From Ohtaekwangia sp. (lineage in GTDB: Bacteria; Bacteroidota; Bacteroidia; Cytophagales; Cyclobacteriaceae), in assembly GCA_021155195.1 (NCBI GenBank), contig JAJNPV010000046.1:62001-126000 (forward strand): 64,000 nt of DNA, read 5' to 3'. The notes below the pieces were generated by a model that saw nothing but the letters and a program-made list of their open reading frames with translations, had not been told where the DNA came from and did no database searches. Positions within the stretch are counted from its first letter, which is position 1, and each line of letters begins with the position of its first letter. Shown piece after piece: positions 52,613 to 62,519 of this stretch. The position numbers were made by a program, and so were the translations under genes.

Positions 52613-53896
52613 TTAAACCAAATCCCATTTCTTTCTATACTTCCTTGACAGCAGTGCAGATGCTTCTTTGTTTCCGATAACTTTCTCTTTATCAGAATCC
52701 CATGTTAATGTTCGGCCAACGCGCCAGGAGGCTAACGCCAAATGCATGGGTAAGGTCATCTCACGGGCATACGCCAGATTCGATTCAGGCTGCGTACGCG
52801 ATTTTACTGCATCAATAAAATTCTGTTGATGGCCGGGTGAACGAACAATGGTTTTTGGGATTTCAGGAATATCGGAAACGGTAACTCCATTTATAGTGAC
52901 AGACATGGTATTGTAGTCACAAATAAGTGTTCCCTTATCACCTTCAAAGTAAGCCCCGATGTTTCGCTCAGCTGCTCCGGGCACATTGGGTGCTTTCGTT
53001 GTCCAGAAAAGTTTTAATCCTTCAAATTCAAAATCGGCATCCAACCATTTTGGTGCATCAGCTTGACCGTCAGTTTTCTCACCGCGAGCAACAACACTCT
53101 TAAGTCCTTTCGGTTGAATAGCCCACCACACGACATCCGCAATGTGACACCAGAAGTCGGCAAACACGCCACCCGAATAATCTAGAAAATAACGATAAGT
53201 AAAATGGCATCGTTCAGGAACATACTCTCTATACGGTGCTGGTCCAAGCCACATGTCCCAATTCAAGCTAGGTGGGGGAGCTTGTACTTTTGCTTCGCCC
53301 AAGCCCGGTGAATAGCCATCTTTCCAGAGACGAACCGTGTGCACTTTTCCAATGGCACCACTTCGGATAATCTCAACTACGCGATGATAGTTATCACCCG
53401 CATGAATTTGTGTTCCTAATTGAAAAATGCGGTTGTGTTTGTTAAGATTCTTTAACATCATCTGCCCCTCACTCACGTCATATGAAAGTGGTTTCTCACC
53501 ATACACATCCTTGCCTGCCTGAAAAGCAAGCGTTGCAATTTGTGCATGCCAATGATCGGGAGTGGCAATCGTAATTGCATCAATATCTTTTCGATCGAGG
53601 ATATGCCGGAAGTCTTCGTATGTTTTAGCTTGCGTATCGGGATGGAAACCTTTTAGCGTTTGAAGCGTGCTACCCAAATGATCTTTATCCACATCACACA
53701 AGGCAACGATCTCCGCATCAGGCAACGCAGCAAACCAACTCATATGTTGATTGCCCATGCCACCCAACCCAATGTGCGCAATGCGCAAACGGTCGCTGGC
53801 AGCCGTGCGCGATAAGAAAGAGGGAAGTAGGGTTAAGCCAAGTGCACCTAAAGCACCGGTCTTTAGAAAATCTCGCCTGTTGATCGTATGGCTCAT
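52613..53896 (-). CDS. Tat-exported Gfo/Idh/MocA family oxidoreductase
   Basis: 427 residues from ATG 53896 (10 codons after a weaker upstream start). The N-terminus INRRDFLKTGALGALGLTLLP is a twin-arginine signal, so the enzyme folds with its cofactor in the cytoplasm and works outside. Rossmann loop RIAHIGLGGMGNQHM (about 38-52) and catalytic GEKPLSYDV (EKP loop, about 134-142); C-terminal domain has FADFWCHIADVVWWAI. Periplasmic members of this family oxidise sugar C3 to keto sugars with bound NAD. The gene is isolated but functionally matches the sugar locus at 20.5-45.8 kb. Confidence 0.9.
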   Translation of the reverse strand: MSHTINRRDFLKTGALGALGLTLLPSFLSRTAASDRLRIAHIGLGGMGNQHMSWFAALPDAEIVALCDVDKDHLGSTLQTLKGFHPDTQAKTYEDFRHILDRKDIDAITIATPDHWHAQIATLAFQAGKDVYGEKPLSYDVSEGQMMLKNLNKHNRIFQLGTQIHAGDNYHRVVEIIRSGAIGKVHTVRLWKDGYSPGLGEAKVQAPPPSLNWDMWLGPAPYREYVPERCHFTYRYFLDYSGGVFADFWCHIADVVWWAIQPKGLKSVVARGEKTDGQADAPKWLDADFEFEGLKLFWTTKAPNVPGAAERNIGAYFEGDKGTLICDYNTMSVTINGVTVSDIPEIPKTIVRSPGHQQNFIDAVKSRTQPESNLAYAREMTLPMHLALASWRVGRTLTWDSDKEKVIGNKEASALLSRKYRKKWDLV

Positions 53897-54054
53897 AACT
53901 CTTTGATTAATGATCGAATCTATCAAAAAAACTCCTGACTTTACTTATGCTACTTACCAGTAATCAATTTTTCCGTTTTCGGATTCCTGCTAATTGCTAT
54001 CTTTAATCGCAATACAAGCAATCTTGAAATTAGTTACTGAATTAACTCCTTACT

Positions 54055-55506
54055 ATGAAATTTTTTACTTCTTTAGTGTCATTACTTTTCCTTCTATCAG
54101 GTATGGCGCACGCGCAGAAAAAATCTGCAGCTCCTGTAATCTCGCCAAATAAAAAATTAGTCATTCAGTCGGTAGATAAACATGCTGCTGATATGATTGA
54201 GATCAGTGATAAAATCTGGGCCTCTGAGGAAACAGCCTTCAATGAAGTTCAATCTTCAAAACTACTTGCTGATTATGCTGAGGCAAACGGATTTAAAGTT
54301 GAACGGGGTATTGCCGAAATGCCAACCGCTTTTGTGGCTACCTATGGAAGTGGCAGTCCTGTTATCGGCATCCTGGGTGAGTTTGATGCACTGCCTGGTT
54401 TATCACAAAATAAAGTCCCAACAAAAAGCCCATTGCATGAAGGTCAACCTGGTCATGGATGCGGCCACAACCTTTTTGGTACAGCCAGTTTAGGGGCAGC
54501 CATCTCAATCAAGGAAATGATTGAGCAAGGAAAGTTGAAAGGCACCATTAAATTTTATGGTACACCTGCGGAAGAAAAATACTTCGGAAAATTATGGATG
54601 ATTCGTGCGGGTTTGTTTGAAGGGGTTGATGTAGTGATGGATTGGCATCCGGGTGGTGAGACCAAAGCCGCAGTGCAAACAGGATTGGCGTTGGTAGATT
54701 TTATTGTTGAGTTCAATGGCCAGGCGGCTCACGCTTCCGCAGATCCATGGAATGGAAGAAGTGCTTCAGATGCGCTCGAACTTTACACTACCGGCATTAA
54801 TTACTTGCGCGAACATATCAAGCCGAGTGTACGCATCCATTATCATATACAAGATGGGGGACAAGTTGTGAACGTGGTGCCAGATTATTCGCGCTTGTGG
54901 GTGCGCGTGCGCGATACCAAACGCGAGGGCATGGAAGAAGTTTATGAACGCGTGAAGAAAATGGCAGAGGGTGCAGCTATCATGGGTAATGTAGATTATA
55001 AAATCTCGTTGGTATCTGGTATTTACGAAGTACTTGTAAACCGTACCGGTGGCGATCTGACAACAAAAAATTTAGGCTTGCTTGGCCCAATGACCTACAC
55101 ACCAGAAGAGATTGCATTTGCAAAGAAAATTCAAGAGAGCACGGGCAAACCACAGGTGGGATTACATACAAAAGTTGAACCGTTAGAAGATACTGATCCT
55201 AACGCGGGGGGGGGATCTACCGATGTTGGTGATGTGAGCTGGGTGGTACCTACCATTAGGCTAAGTGTGGCAACCGCACCTATTGGTACGCCCTGGCATT
55301 CCTGGGCTGTGGTTGCATGCGGGGGTATGTCGATTGGACATAAAGGGATGTTACATGCATCTAAAACATTGGCAATGACAATGACTGACCTTTTTGATGA
55401 TCCTAAGAAATTAGAAGCCGTAAAAGCAGAGTATAAACAAACCCGTGGCGATGCTCCTTACAAAGGAATGATACCGGATGGTCCGCCACCCTTGGAGAAA
55501 AAATAA
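54055..55506 (+). CDS. exported M20 family amidohydrolase (AbgB-like)
   Basis: 483 residues with signal peptide ending SLLFLLSGMAHAQ. The sequence follows M20D/AbgB-type amidohydrolases: GILGEFDALPGLSQ (about 103-116), GHGCGHNLFGTASLGAA with the metal-binding histidine/cysteine (about 134-150), GTPAEEKYFG (catalytic glutamates, about 174-180), MDWHPGG and a dimerisation domain around residues 215-330. It would cleave an amide, such as p-aminobenzoyl-glutamate or an N-acyl amino acid, in the periplasm. A run of nine G residues (55206-55214) inside NAGGGSTDVGDVSW is a slippery tract. It converges on the next gene with a strong terminator between. Confidence 0.9.
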   Translation: MKFFTSLVSLLFLLSGMAHAQKKSAAPVISPNKKLVIQSVDKHAADMIEISDKIWASEETAFNEVQSSKLLADYAEANGFKVERGIAEMPTAFVATYGSGSPVIGILGEFDALPGLSQNKVPTKSPLHEGQPGHGCGHNLFGTASLGAAISIKEMIEQGKLKGTIKFYGTPAEEKYFGKLWMIRAGLFEGVDVVMDWHPGGETKAAVQTGLALVDFIVEFNGQAAHASADPWNGRSASDALELYTTGINYLREHIKPSVRIHYHIQDGGQVVNVVPDYSRLWVRVRDTKREGMEEVYERVKKMAEGAAIMGNVDYKISLVSGIYEVLVNRTGGDLTTKNLGLLGPMTYTPEEIAFAKKIQESTGKPQVGLHTKVEPLEDTDPNAGGGSTDVGDVSWVVPTIRLSVATAPIGTPWHSWAVVACGGMSIGHKGMLHASKTLAMTMTDLFDDPKKLEAVKAEYKQTRGDAPYKGMIPDGPPPLEKK

Positions 55507-55520
55507 ATTGACCAGTGTCT

Positions 55521-55555
55521 TAAAAAAGTTTCGCCTGCCGAGGGGCAGGCGAAAC
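55521..55555. terminator. 12-bp perfect stem-loop terminator
   Basis: GTTTCGCCTGCC (55528-55539), loop GAGG, GGCAGGCGAAAC (55544-55555). On the minus strand the stem is followed by CTTTTTTAAG, giving a classic intrinsic terminator for the leftward gene; on the plus strand ATCAATTTTAAGTTTTT follows. It serves both convergent genes. Confidence 0.85.
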
Positions 55556-55587
55556 ATCAATTTTAAGTTTTTAAAACGGATTCTAAA

Positions 55588-56841
55588 TTAATCCCTGCCT
55601 CTTTTTTTTACGATCGGTTTACTTCCACCACCACTGTTTCCTGAGCGTTGCACGTTTGGACTTGATGTCTGCTTCCTTTCAATTTGGGGAGCGGGTCTTT
55701 GCGTACTGCGCGTATCAGGTGTAGGTCGCACTTCTCTTTGTCGCACAACAGGTGCAGGATTCGAGCGCTCTCTTGTATCGTGACGTTGCACTTCGCGGGC
55801 GTTTTGATGCGATACTGAAGAGCCTCTCTTAACCTCGGGGTTAGTCCTGTTTCTCAGAACCGATTCATCCCGGGTAACGGAGGAACTTCTGCGACTATCC
55901 TCACTCGATCTCCAGTCGTTTGAACTCCTCTTGTTTTCAGTGCGTCCGGTCCGTTGCCAATCGTTAGCGGATGATCTGTTTCTCTCACGACTATCATAAG
56001 CACGACCTCTTCCATTGTTATCATTGCGGCTTGCATTATTATTTTGGCGAGATCGGCCATCATCATATCTGTCCCTTCCTCGTCCATAATCATCCCCTCG
56101 TGTTGAACGGTAGTGTGCAACTTGAGCATGATGCCTATTGTATACTACCACAGATGTGTTGCGATAAGGCCTGTATATATTTTGAGCGTATACAATTCGG
56201 TGTGTGTGGCACACGGAATAATATGGTCTATAGGAAACCCAGTATGGATAGTAGTCAACATAGGCGATGGGTCTCCACGGACTCCACCAAATGGGTCTGT
56301 AACTCCATCTCCAGGGTGATATCCATCCTGCATAGTAAGGACTATAAACATATTGCACCGAAGGCCAGGCCCAAACATTTACAACAGTTCGTGCAGTGCT
56401 TGTTCCTGCATTTACACGTACTTCCTGCGTAGGCTCAATAATTGTTTCAATGCCATAGATATCCTCATCACCTGTAATCTGCAGCACTGCTTTTCCATTG
56501 GCAAGTTTTTCTAACTCGATCACGGCAATATCCTGACTCTCGCTTTCCGAGATAATGGCTGAAAGAATAAAAGCATGAACATTTCCTTCATTGCGATCGA
56601 TCACGCGAATGTAGTCGATCTCTCCATCGCCATTCAAATCGAGATTGTTTACTTTCTCTCTTGGCGAGTTAAGTAATCGTTCAAATTCTTCCGGTGAGGA
56701 TGACTTCTTAAAAAGTTCAAGCGCACCTTCCAAACTGAATTGATCACCTGGAACTTCTGGTTGATTTTGACCATACGTTGCTGTTCCTCCAACCAGCATG
56801 AAAAACAACGTTGCGATTTTATTTACTCGTAGCGTTTTCAT
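55588..56841 (-). CDS. exported protein with Trp/Tyr-rich middle and Arg/Asn/Ser-rich tail
   Basis: 417 residues. Signal peptide IATLFFMLVGGTATYGQ. Residues about 25-140 form a folded domain with DLNGDGEIDYIRVIDRNEGNVHAF (an EF-hand-like calcium loop at about 54-66). Residues about 140-225 are extremely rich in W, Y, P, H and R (VNVWAWPSVQYVYSP, WRWSYRPIWWSPWRP). The tail (about 230-417) is a low-complexity R/N/S/D/Q region, strongly basic. This layout recurs as a hypothetical Bacteroidota envelope protein without assigned function. Binding of polysaccharide or nucleic acid through the aromatic/basic parts is a guess. Confidence 0.75.
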   Translation of the reverse strand: MKTLRVNKIATLFFMLVGGTATYGQNQPEVPGDQFSLEGALELFKKSSSPEEFERLLNSPREKVNNLDLNGDGEIDYIRVIDRNEGNVHAFILSAIISESESQDIAVIELEKLANGKAVLQITGDEDIYGIETIIEPTQEVRVNAGTSTARTVVNVWAWPSVQYVYSPYYAGWISPWRWSYRPIWWSPWRPIAYVDYYPYWVSYRPYYSVCHTHRIVYAQNIYRPYRNTSVVVYNRHHAQVAHYRSTRGDDYGRGRDRYDDGRSRQNNNASRNDNNGRGRAYDSRERNRSSANDWQRTGRTENKRSSNDWRSSEDSRRSSSVTRDESVLRNRTNPEVKRGSSVSHQNAREVQRHDTRERSNPAPVVRQREVRPTPDTRSTQRPAPQIERKQTSSPNVQRSGNSGGGSKPIVKKRGRD

Positions 56842-57049
56842 AAGCGTTTGTTTTTATAAGTATACGCGAATGATTGCAAAGGGTAGGCCAGAATAGAGTC
56901 ATTGGCATAACTACCAAAATTGGTATTAGATAATGGTTCGGAATCAAGGATTTGATGAATGAGGCCAGGCTTTGGACTTGGCAAGTCGCAAAGCCTTTTC
57001 AGGGAAAGAATTTAAGATTGATAAGGCGCAGAGTTAGTGAACTTAAACA

Positions 57050-58165
57050 TTACTTTATTTTAGAAGGATCAATCACCACATGTTTAATCGATTTTCTTAA
57101 ATAGGTATAACTGATGTGCACCATTCCATCGGTTGTTTGAATAACAGCCGGGTAGGAGTACTCACCTTCCGAACGTTCTAAAGTTAGAATAACTTTCCAC
57201 TCAATCCCATCACGCGAAGTAGCCACATTCAACATGTTTCTGCCGCTCGGAAATTCCCCTTTTCTTTGAGTGTGATTATAAACGATGAGTTGCCGGCCAT
57301 CTTTTAAAGTAAGGGCATCCGTACCTGCATTGGGGTTGGGTAAAGTAGATGCCTTTAACTCACCCCATGTCTTTCCATTGTCTGTTGACCAGATTTGACC
57401 AACCGTTCCTTCTTGTGTTCGGCAAAGCATTTGCATTCTGTTATTACCATAGGTGAGGATACTAGGTTGGATAGCATTGAACTCAATTCCATCATTCAAG
57501 GGTCCGATTACTTCCCAGGTCTTTCCAAAGTCTTTTGTTAGTTCTAAATGCAATCGCCATTGGTCTTTATCATTTATTTCTACTTCTCTACTCGATGGAC
57601 ACATAATAGTTCCATCTGCCAATTCAATAGGTTTGTTCTTTACCGGTCCTAATAAATCATTAATAGCCGCATGCTTGCCCAATCGCTTTCCATCCGACCA
57701 TGTTTTACCTTCATCATCCGAAGTCATAAGCATTCCCCACCAATCACTGGGACTTGGGCCCACTTTATAAAACAACATCAATGGCCCCTTACTTGGTTTA
57801 AATAGAACGGGATTCCAACATGGATAACGAACGGAGTCATTTTCAAATCCATTTGCTACTTGTATGGGGTGTGTCCAGGTACCTTTTTTATTCATTGCCA
57901 CCCAAATCCCTACATCTGCATGGCGTTCGTGGGTACCACCAAACCATGCCGCCATTAATCCATCTGATAACTCTACCATTGTTGAGGCATGACATTCGGG
58001 GGTTGGTTTATGATCGAGTGCATAGATTAACTCACCGCTTACAAACCCTGGGTCACCTGCTTTCATTAAGGCTGGAATTTTTTGAGAGGATGGCTGACAA
58101 CTTAAAGTCAGTGCCGGTAGAACAAGTGCAAATAAAATCCAGCAACGATTTCTCTTTAGAAGCAT
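57050..58165 (-). CDS. sialidase/BNR-repeat family lipoprotein
   Basis: 371 residues. ILFALVLPALTLSC is a lipobox signal. The body is a six-bladed sialidase-fold propeller with Asp-box motifs (SDDEGKTWSDG about 148-158, STDNGKTWGEL about 260-270) and ECHASTMVELSDGLMAAWFGGTHERHADVGIWV near the N-terminus. The family (BNR_2, exo-sialidase-like) includes sialidases and many carbohydrate-binding or rhamnosidase-type proteins; specific catalytic residues cannot be verified by eye. It would act at the cell surface on glycans, fitting the other polysaccharide-degradation genes in this part. Confidence 0.85.
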   Translation of the reverse strand: MLLKRNRCWILFALVLPALTLSCQPSSQKIPALMKAGDPGFVSGELIYALDHKPTPECHASTMVELSDGLMAAWFGGTHERHADVGIWVAMNKKGTWTHPIQVANGFENDSVRYPCWNPVLFKPSKGPLMLFYKVGPSPSDWWGMLMTSDDEGKTWSDGKRLGKHAAINDLLGPVKNKPIELADGTIMCPSSREVEINDKDQWRLHLELTKDFGKTWEVIGPLNDGIEFNAIQPSILTYGNNRMQMLCRTQEGTVGQIWSTDNGKTWGELKASTLPNPNAGTDALTLKDGRQLIVYNHTQRKGEFPSGRNMLNVATSRDGIEWKVILTLERSEGEYSYPAVIQTTDGMVHISYTYLRKSIKHVVIDPSKIK

Positions 58166-58226
58166 AGTGTTTGATTAGGCAATGCTTAAATAATAAACGT
58201 TTTGTAATGCGTATATCACACTTCCA

Positions 58227-59111
58227 TTATTTCAATTTCGTATTAAAAAAATCAAGGGTGCGTTGCCACGCTAAGTCAGCTGCGGCTTTATCATAACGTG
58301 GTGTTGTATCATTATGAAATCCATGATTCACTTCAGGATAGATATACGCAGTATATTCTTTCTTATTTTCTTTTAACGCTTTTTCATAAGCAGGCCAACC
58401 CTCATTTACCCGGGTATCCAAGCCTGCGTAATGCAACAAAAGGGGAGCCTTAATTTTCGGCACATCTTCGGCAGGCGCCTGGCCACCATAAAAAGGAACG
58501 GAGGCTTTAAGATCAGGAACGCGTACGGCCATTTGATTACAAATTCCACCACCGAAACAAAAACCAACTACGCCAACCTTTCCGGTGCAATCGGGATGTG
58601 ACTTAAGGGTTTCGAAGGCCGCAATAAAATCTTCGAGCATTTCCGATCGGTCGCGTTTACTTTGCAGGGCGCGGCCATCATCATCGTTGCCGGGATAACC
58701 ACCCAATGGTGTGAGCGCATCGGGAGCCAGTGAAATAAATCCTGCCAAAGCAGCCCTGCGCCCAACATCCTCTATGTATGGATTTAGACCACGGTTTTCA
58801 TGCACTACAATTACCCCAGGCAATTTGCCTTTAGCATCAATGGGTTTTGAAAGCAAGCCTTTAATAGAACCTCCGCCTTTAGGCGAGTCGTAATTTATAT
58901 AATCAGATTTGAGTCGAGGATCATTAGATGCTACCTGAATAGTATCATAATTTGGACTGATAAAACTCAGCAGTGAAGCTACCGTAATCCCACCCACGGC
59001 ATACGTACTTAATTTTTCAAGAAACACCCGTCTTTCAATACGGTTGTGCGCATAATCATCGTAGAGATCAAATACTTCCTGTTTGATGTCTTCTTTTTTA
59101 AGCTCTTTCAT
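58227..59111 (-). CDS. dienelactone hydrolase family protein
   Basis: 294 residues. A twin-arginine-like segment ([27 protein letters not shown], residues about 25-51) suggests export or membrane attachment. Alpha/beta hydrolase core: [10 protein letters not shown] with E105, nucleophile elbow GFCFGGG with C185, an aspartate in LDTRVN and histidine in VNHGFHND (about 260). The cysteine nucleophile and E-x-x-G arrangement mark the dienelactone hydrolase/carboxymethylenebutenolidase family. Divergent from the DPP4 gene across about 190 bp. Substrate unknown; degradation of aromatic or ester compounds is one option. Confidence 0.88.
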   Translation of the reverse strand: MKELKKEDIKQEVFDLYDDYAHNRIERRVFLEKLSTYAVGGITVASLLSFISPNYDTIQVASNDPRLKSDYINYDSPKGGGSIKGLLSKPIDAKGKLPGVIVVHENRGLNPYIEDVGRRAALAGFISLAPDALTPLGGYPGNDDDGRALQSKRDRSEMLEDFIAAFETLKSHPDCTGKVGVVGFCFGGGICNQMAVRVPDLKASVPFYGGQAPAEDVPKIKAPLLLHYAGLDTRVNEGWPAYEKALKENKKEYTAYIYPEVNHGFHNDTTPRYDKAAADLAWQRTLDFFNTKLK

Positions 59112-59304
59112 AAGTGATTTATTTTGAATTGGATCTTGTTTTCGAATATACCAAAGGAAAAGAAAACTTGATCACCGCTTATAAAAACAATAGAAATTTA
59201 AGCAGCTGAATTCAATTCCTTACGGCCATTCAAATCAAAAAAACCAATTTTACTTTTTTTCATGCTTATCCTGAATTAGGTTTAGACCCAAATCAAATAA
59301 TGCC

Positions 59305-61422
59305 ATGATCTTGAAACATGAGAAGAGCAAAGCGAGCCTGCTATTACTATTTGTGACAATCGCAATCAGCGCAATTGCACAGGATCGCCTGAAGCAAATG
59401 CCGGGGTATGATCAATACAAAAAGATAGCTCCGGAAATCAGAACCTCCGTTAAATCAGGAGAACTATCCGTAACGTGGAGTGAAGATGGTTCCACGTTTG
59501 ACTATGTACGTGATGGTAAAAAGTTTCAGTATAACGTTCAGCAAAAGAAAGCGATTGAACTGGGCAGTGCACCCGCGGTAGAACGAAGGCCGTTCCGTGG
59601 CCCGGAACGTGGCCGTCAGTATTCGTTTGCTAACTCGCCTGACGGAAAACTGAAAGCCTTTACAAAAGATAGGAACATGTGGGTGAGTAATGCAGATGGC
59701 AGCAATCCAATTGCAATCACTACTGATGGCAATGATGAAAATCAACTTAAGTATGGGATTGCTACGTGGGTATACGGTGAAGAGCTCAGGCAAAATACTG
59801 CCATGTGGTGGTCGCCCGATGGAAAGAAAATTGCCTTCTATCGTTTTGATGAAAAAGTCTCCAAGAAATATTATGTTATTTACAATCAAACTCAAATCCA
59901 GGATTCACTTGAAGTAGAAGCGTATCCAAAAGTAGGGGCGGCTAACCTTCCGGTTGATTTACTAGTGTATGATTTGGATACAAAAAGAACCACAATTCTG
60001 GATGTGCGCAATGGTAAACCATTTAGTGATGAGTATGTAGGGACTTATCTGTACGGAGTGGATTGGTCGCCTGCCGGAAATGAATTATTGTTTCATAGCA
60101 CCAACCGCAAGCAAGATATTATGGAGTACACAGCGGGTGATCCTGTTACCGGAAAAACCCGCGTGGTGGTGCGTGAAGAGTGGCTGGCCAGCTTCACAAA
60201 GAACACTCCCGAGATTCACATCTTGAAAGATGGCAAGCGATTTATCTGGGCTTCTGAGCGCAGTGGGTTTAATAATTATTATCTCTATGATTTTAACGGT
60301 CAGTTGATTAATGTAATCACGAATCATCCGTTTGAGGTGAGCAGCATTGTAAGAGTAGATGAAAAGGAGGGGGTGCTTTATTACATGGCACGAAGTGGCG
60401 ACAATCATATGAAATTTCAACTCCATCGGGTAAAGTTGGATGGTACAAAGGATGTACGTTTAACAGATCCTGCTTTCACGCATAGCGTATCGATATCGCC
60501 CGATGGAAATTATTTTGTAGATGTAGCTCAAACTCATGACACGCCTCCGTTTACTAATCTGGTTGACCGCAAGGGCAAAGTAATTGCTTCATTGGCTACG
60601 AGCGACATGACACGATTCAATGAATTAGGATTAAAAAAAGTGGAAGTGTTTACGTTTACCTCGGCCGATGGAAAAACCAAGCTGCATGGCATGTTGCACT
60701 TTCCCTCTAATTTCGATCCTACTAAAAAGTATCCATTGATCCTGAGTAATTATGGAGGCCCCGCTACGAGCGCCTTCCGCGAAACATTTACCTACCCGGA
60801 TGCCCTTACGGAGTATGGGTTCTTGGTAGCGAACGTTGATGGCCGCAATGCTGCAGGAAGAGGAAAGAGATTTCTGGATGCACTATACGGAAATTTAGGC
60901 ATTGTAGAGATGGACGATTTTGCAGCAGGTATTAAATCGTTATATGAACTTCCTTACTTTGATAAAACCCGGGTAGGAGTATATGGAACTTCCTACGGAG
61001 GCACTACAGCCGCTACCAGTTTACTTCGCTATCCGGATGTGTATCAGGTGGCCGTGGCTAACTCGGCCGTTACCGATTGGAGAAACTATGATAACATTTA
61101 TACAGAACGTTTTATGAACCTGCTAGAGAACAACAAAGCAGGGTATGAAAATTCTAGTTTAATGAAGTATGCCCCAGAATTAAAAGGTCGGCTCATGATT
61201 TATTATGGTACCAATGATAACAACGTGCATCCCTCCAACTCTCTTCAATTAATTCAAGCGCTACAAAAAGCGGGCAAAAGTTTTGAGGTCCAGGTTGGCC
61301 CCGACAAAGGGCACACGGCTATGGATCGCGACCGGATGATGGAGTTCTTTATTGAAAACCTCGTGCTTAATAAAAATGAAGAGATGAATACGAAAATAAA
61401 ATTAGAAGGAGGGAAGAATTAA
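59305..61422 (+). CDS. S9 family dipeptidyl peptidase (DPP4-like)
   Basis: 705 residues with signal peptide ending LFVTIAISAIAQ. N-terminal beta-propeller (about 40-470, DPPIV_N type, with the WVYGEELRQNTAMWWSPDGKKIAFYRFDE region) precedes the alpha/beta hydrolase peptidase domain: nucleophile GTSYGG with S563, D638 in GTNDNNVH and H670 in DKGHTAMDRD. VYGEE (about 153-157) carries the double glutamate that binds the substrate N-terminus in DPP4 enzymes. It releases dipeptides, typically after proline or alanine, in the periplasm. It is followed 19 bp downstream by the GH5 lipoprotein gene and is probably co-transcribed with it. Confidence 0.92.
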   Translation: MILKHEKSKASLLLLFVTIAISAIAQDRLKQMPGYDQYKKIAPEIRTSVKSGELSVTWSEDGSTFDYVRDGKKFQYNVQQKKAIELGSAPAVERRPFRGPERGRQYSFANSPDGKLKAFTKDRNMWVSNADGSNPIAITTDGNDENQLKYGIATWVYGEELRQNTAMWWSPDGKKIAFYRFDEKVSKKYYVIYNQTQIQDSLEVEAYPKVGAANLPVDLLVYDLDTKRTTILDVRNGKPFSDEYVGTYLYGVDWSPAGNELLFHSTNRKQDIMEYTAGDPVTGKTRVVVREEWLASFTKNTPEIHILKDGKRFIWASERSGFNNYYLYDFNGQLINVITNHPFEVSSIVRVDEKEGVLYYMARSGDNHMKFQLHRVKLDGTKDVRLTDPAFTHSVSISPDGNYFVDVAQTHDTPPFTNLVDRKGKVIASLATSDMTRFNELGLKKVEVFTFTSADGKTKLHGMLHFPSNFDPTKKYPLILSNYGGPATSAFRETFTYPDALTEYGFLVANVDGRNAAGRGKRFLDALYGNLGIVEMDDFAAGIKSLYELPYFDKTRVGVYGTSYGGTTAATSLLRYPDVYQVAVANSAVTDWRNYDNIYTERFMNLLENNKAGYENSSLMKYAPELKGRLMIYYGTNDNNVHPSNSLQLIQALQKAGKSFEVQVGPDKGHTAMDRDRMMEFFIENLVLNKNEEMNTKIKLEGGKN

Positions 61423-61441
61423 TTCCACTCGGGCGAGATCT

Positions 61442-62473
61442 ATGATGAGTAAAAATTTTTCACCCTATGCCGCATATTTGGTATTTATCGCGGTTGTATT
61501 TATTAGTTGCAAACCGACTGTTGAATCTTCGCTGATTGCAGATCAAGACAAAGAAGCGCTTGCAGGAAATGCAGTTGATTATTTTGGCCCATTAAAAGTA
61601 AGTGGCAATCGGATTGTTGATTCGCATGATCAACCAGTGCAATTGCGGGGAATGTCTTTTTTTTGGAGCCAATGGAAAGGTAAGTATTATACTAACCAAA
61701 CTGTTAACTGGTTAAAGAACGATTGGTATTGCAACGTAGTTAGAGCAGCCCTTGCCGTAGAGGCTGGTGGCTACCTTACAAACCCCGATGCTGAGAAGGA
61801 AAAAGTCTTTACTGTTATTGATGCAGCTATTGAGCATGGACTTTATGTGATTGTTGATTGGCACGATCATCACGCAACAGATCACGAAAAGGAAGCAAAG
61901 ATTTTCTTTGCCGAGGTAGCGAAGAAATATGGTGATAAACCCAATATTATCTACGAACCCTTCAATGAACCTTTACAAATCTCATGGAGTTCAAAGATTA
62001 AACCGTATCATCAGGCAGTGATCGACACCATCCGCACGTATGATCCGGACAATCTGATTATCTGCGGCACATCAAACTGGTCGCAAGATGTGGATATCGC
62101 AGCCAATGATCCGTTAACAGGAACCAACATTGCATATACGTTACATTTTTACTCAGGCACTCACAAACAATCCTTGCGAAACAAAGCTACTGTAGCATTG
62201 AACAAAAATGTTGCGTTGATGGTAACGGAATTTGGAACAACTGATGCCAGTGGTGACGGCCAAGTTAATACTTCGGAAACGGAGAAGTGGTTTGCTTTTT
62301 TGGATGAGCATAAAATCTCATGGTGTAACTGGTCGGTGGCTGATAAAGTAGAGAGTTCCGCTGTATTGAAACCAAGAGCATCTGCAACAGGAGATTGGCT
62401 TCCCTCTGAATTAACCCAGTCCGGTACTTTTATTCGTGCCAAGATCAGATCGCAGAATCAGCGCTTTGAATAG
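61442..62473 (+). CDS. glycoside hydrolase family 5 (cellulase-like) lipoprotein
   Basis: 343 residues. YLVFIAVVFISC gives a lipobox with C23. The fold is a GH5 (subfamily 2-like) TIM barrel: QLRGMSFFWSQWKGKYY near 67-83, VIVDWHDHHATDHE (about 136-149), YEPFNEPLQ with the acid/base E176, TLHFYSGTH and MVTEFGTTDASGDG with the nucleophile E263, and ISWCNWSVADK. It hydrolyses beta-1,4-glucan (endoglucanase type) at the cell surface. Downstream of the DPP4-type peptidase gene by 19 bp. It may feed glucosides into the sugar-oxidation locus found elsewhere in the window. Confidence 0.92.
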   Translation: MMSKNFSPYAAYLVFIAVVFISCKPTVESSLIADQDKEALAGNAVDYFGPLKVSGNRIVDSHDQPVQLRGMSFFWSQWKGKYYTNQTVNWLKNDWYCNVVRAALAVEAGGYLTNPDAEKEKVFTVIDAAIEHGLYVIVDWHDHHATDHEKEAKIFFAEVAKKYGDKPNIIYEPFNEPLQISWSSKIKPYHQAVIDTIRTYDPDNLIICGTSNWSQDVDIAANDPLTGTNIAYTLHFYSGTHKQSLRNKATVALNKNVALMVTEFGTTDASGDGQVNTSETEKWFAFLDEHKISWCNWSVADKVESSAVLKPRASATGDWLPSELTQSGTFIRAKIRSQNQRFE

Positions 62474-62519
62474 CTTACCGTATTTTAACCGTGCTTCTTA
62501 AAGTAGCCGTGTAAATTTA

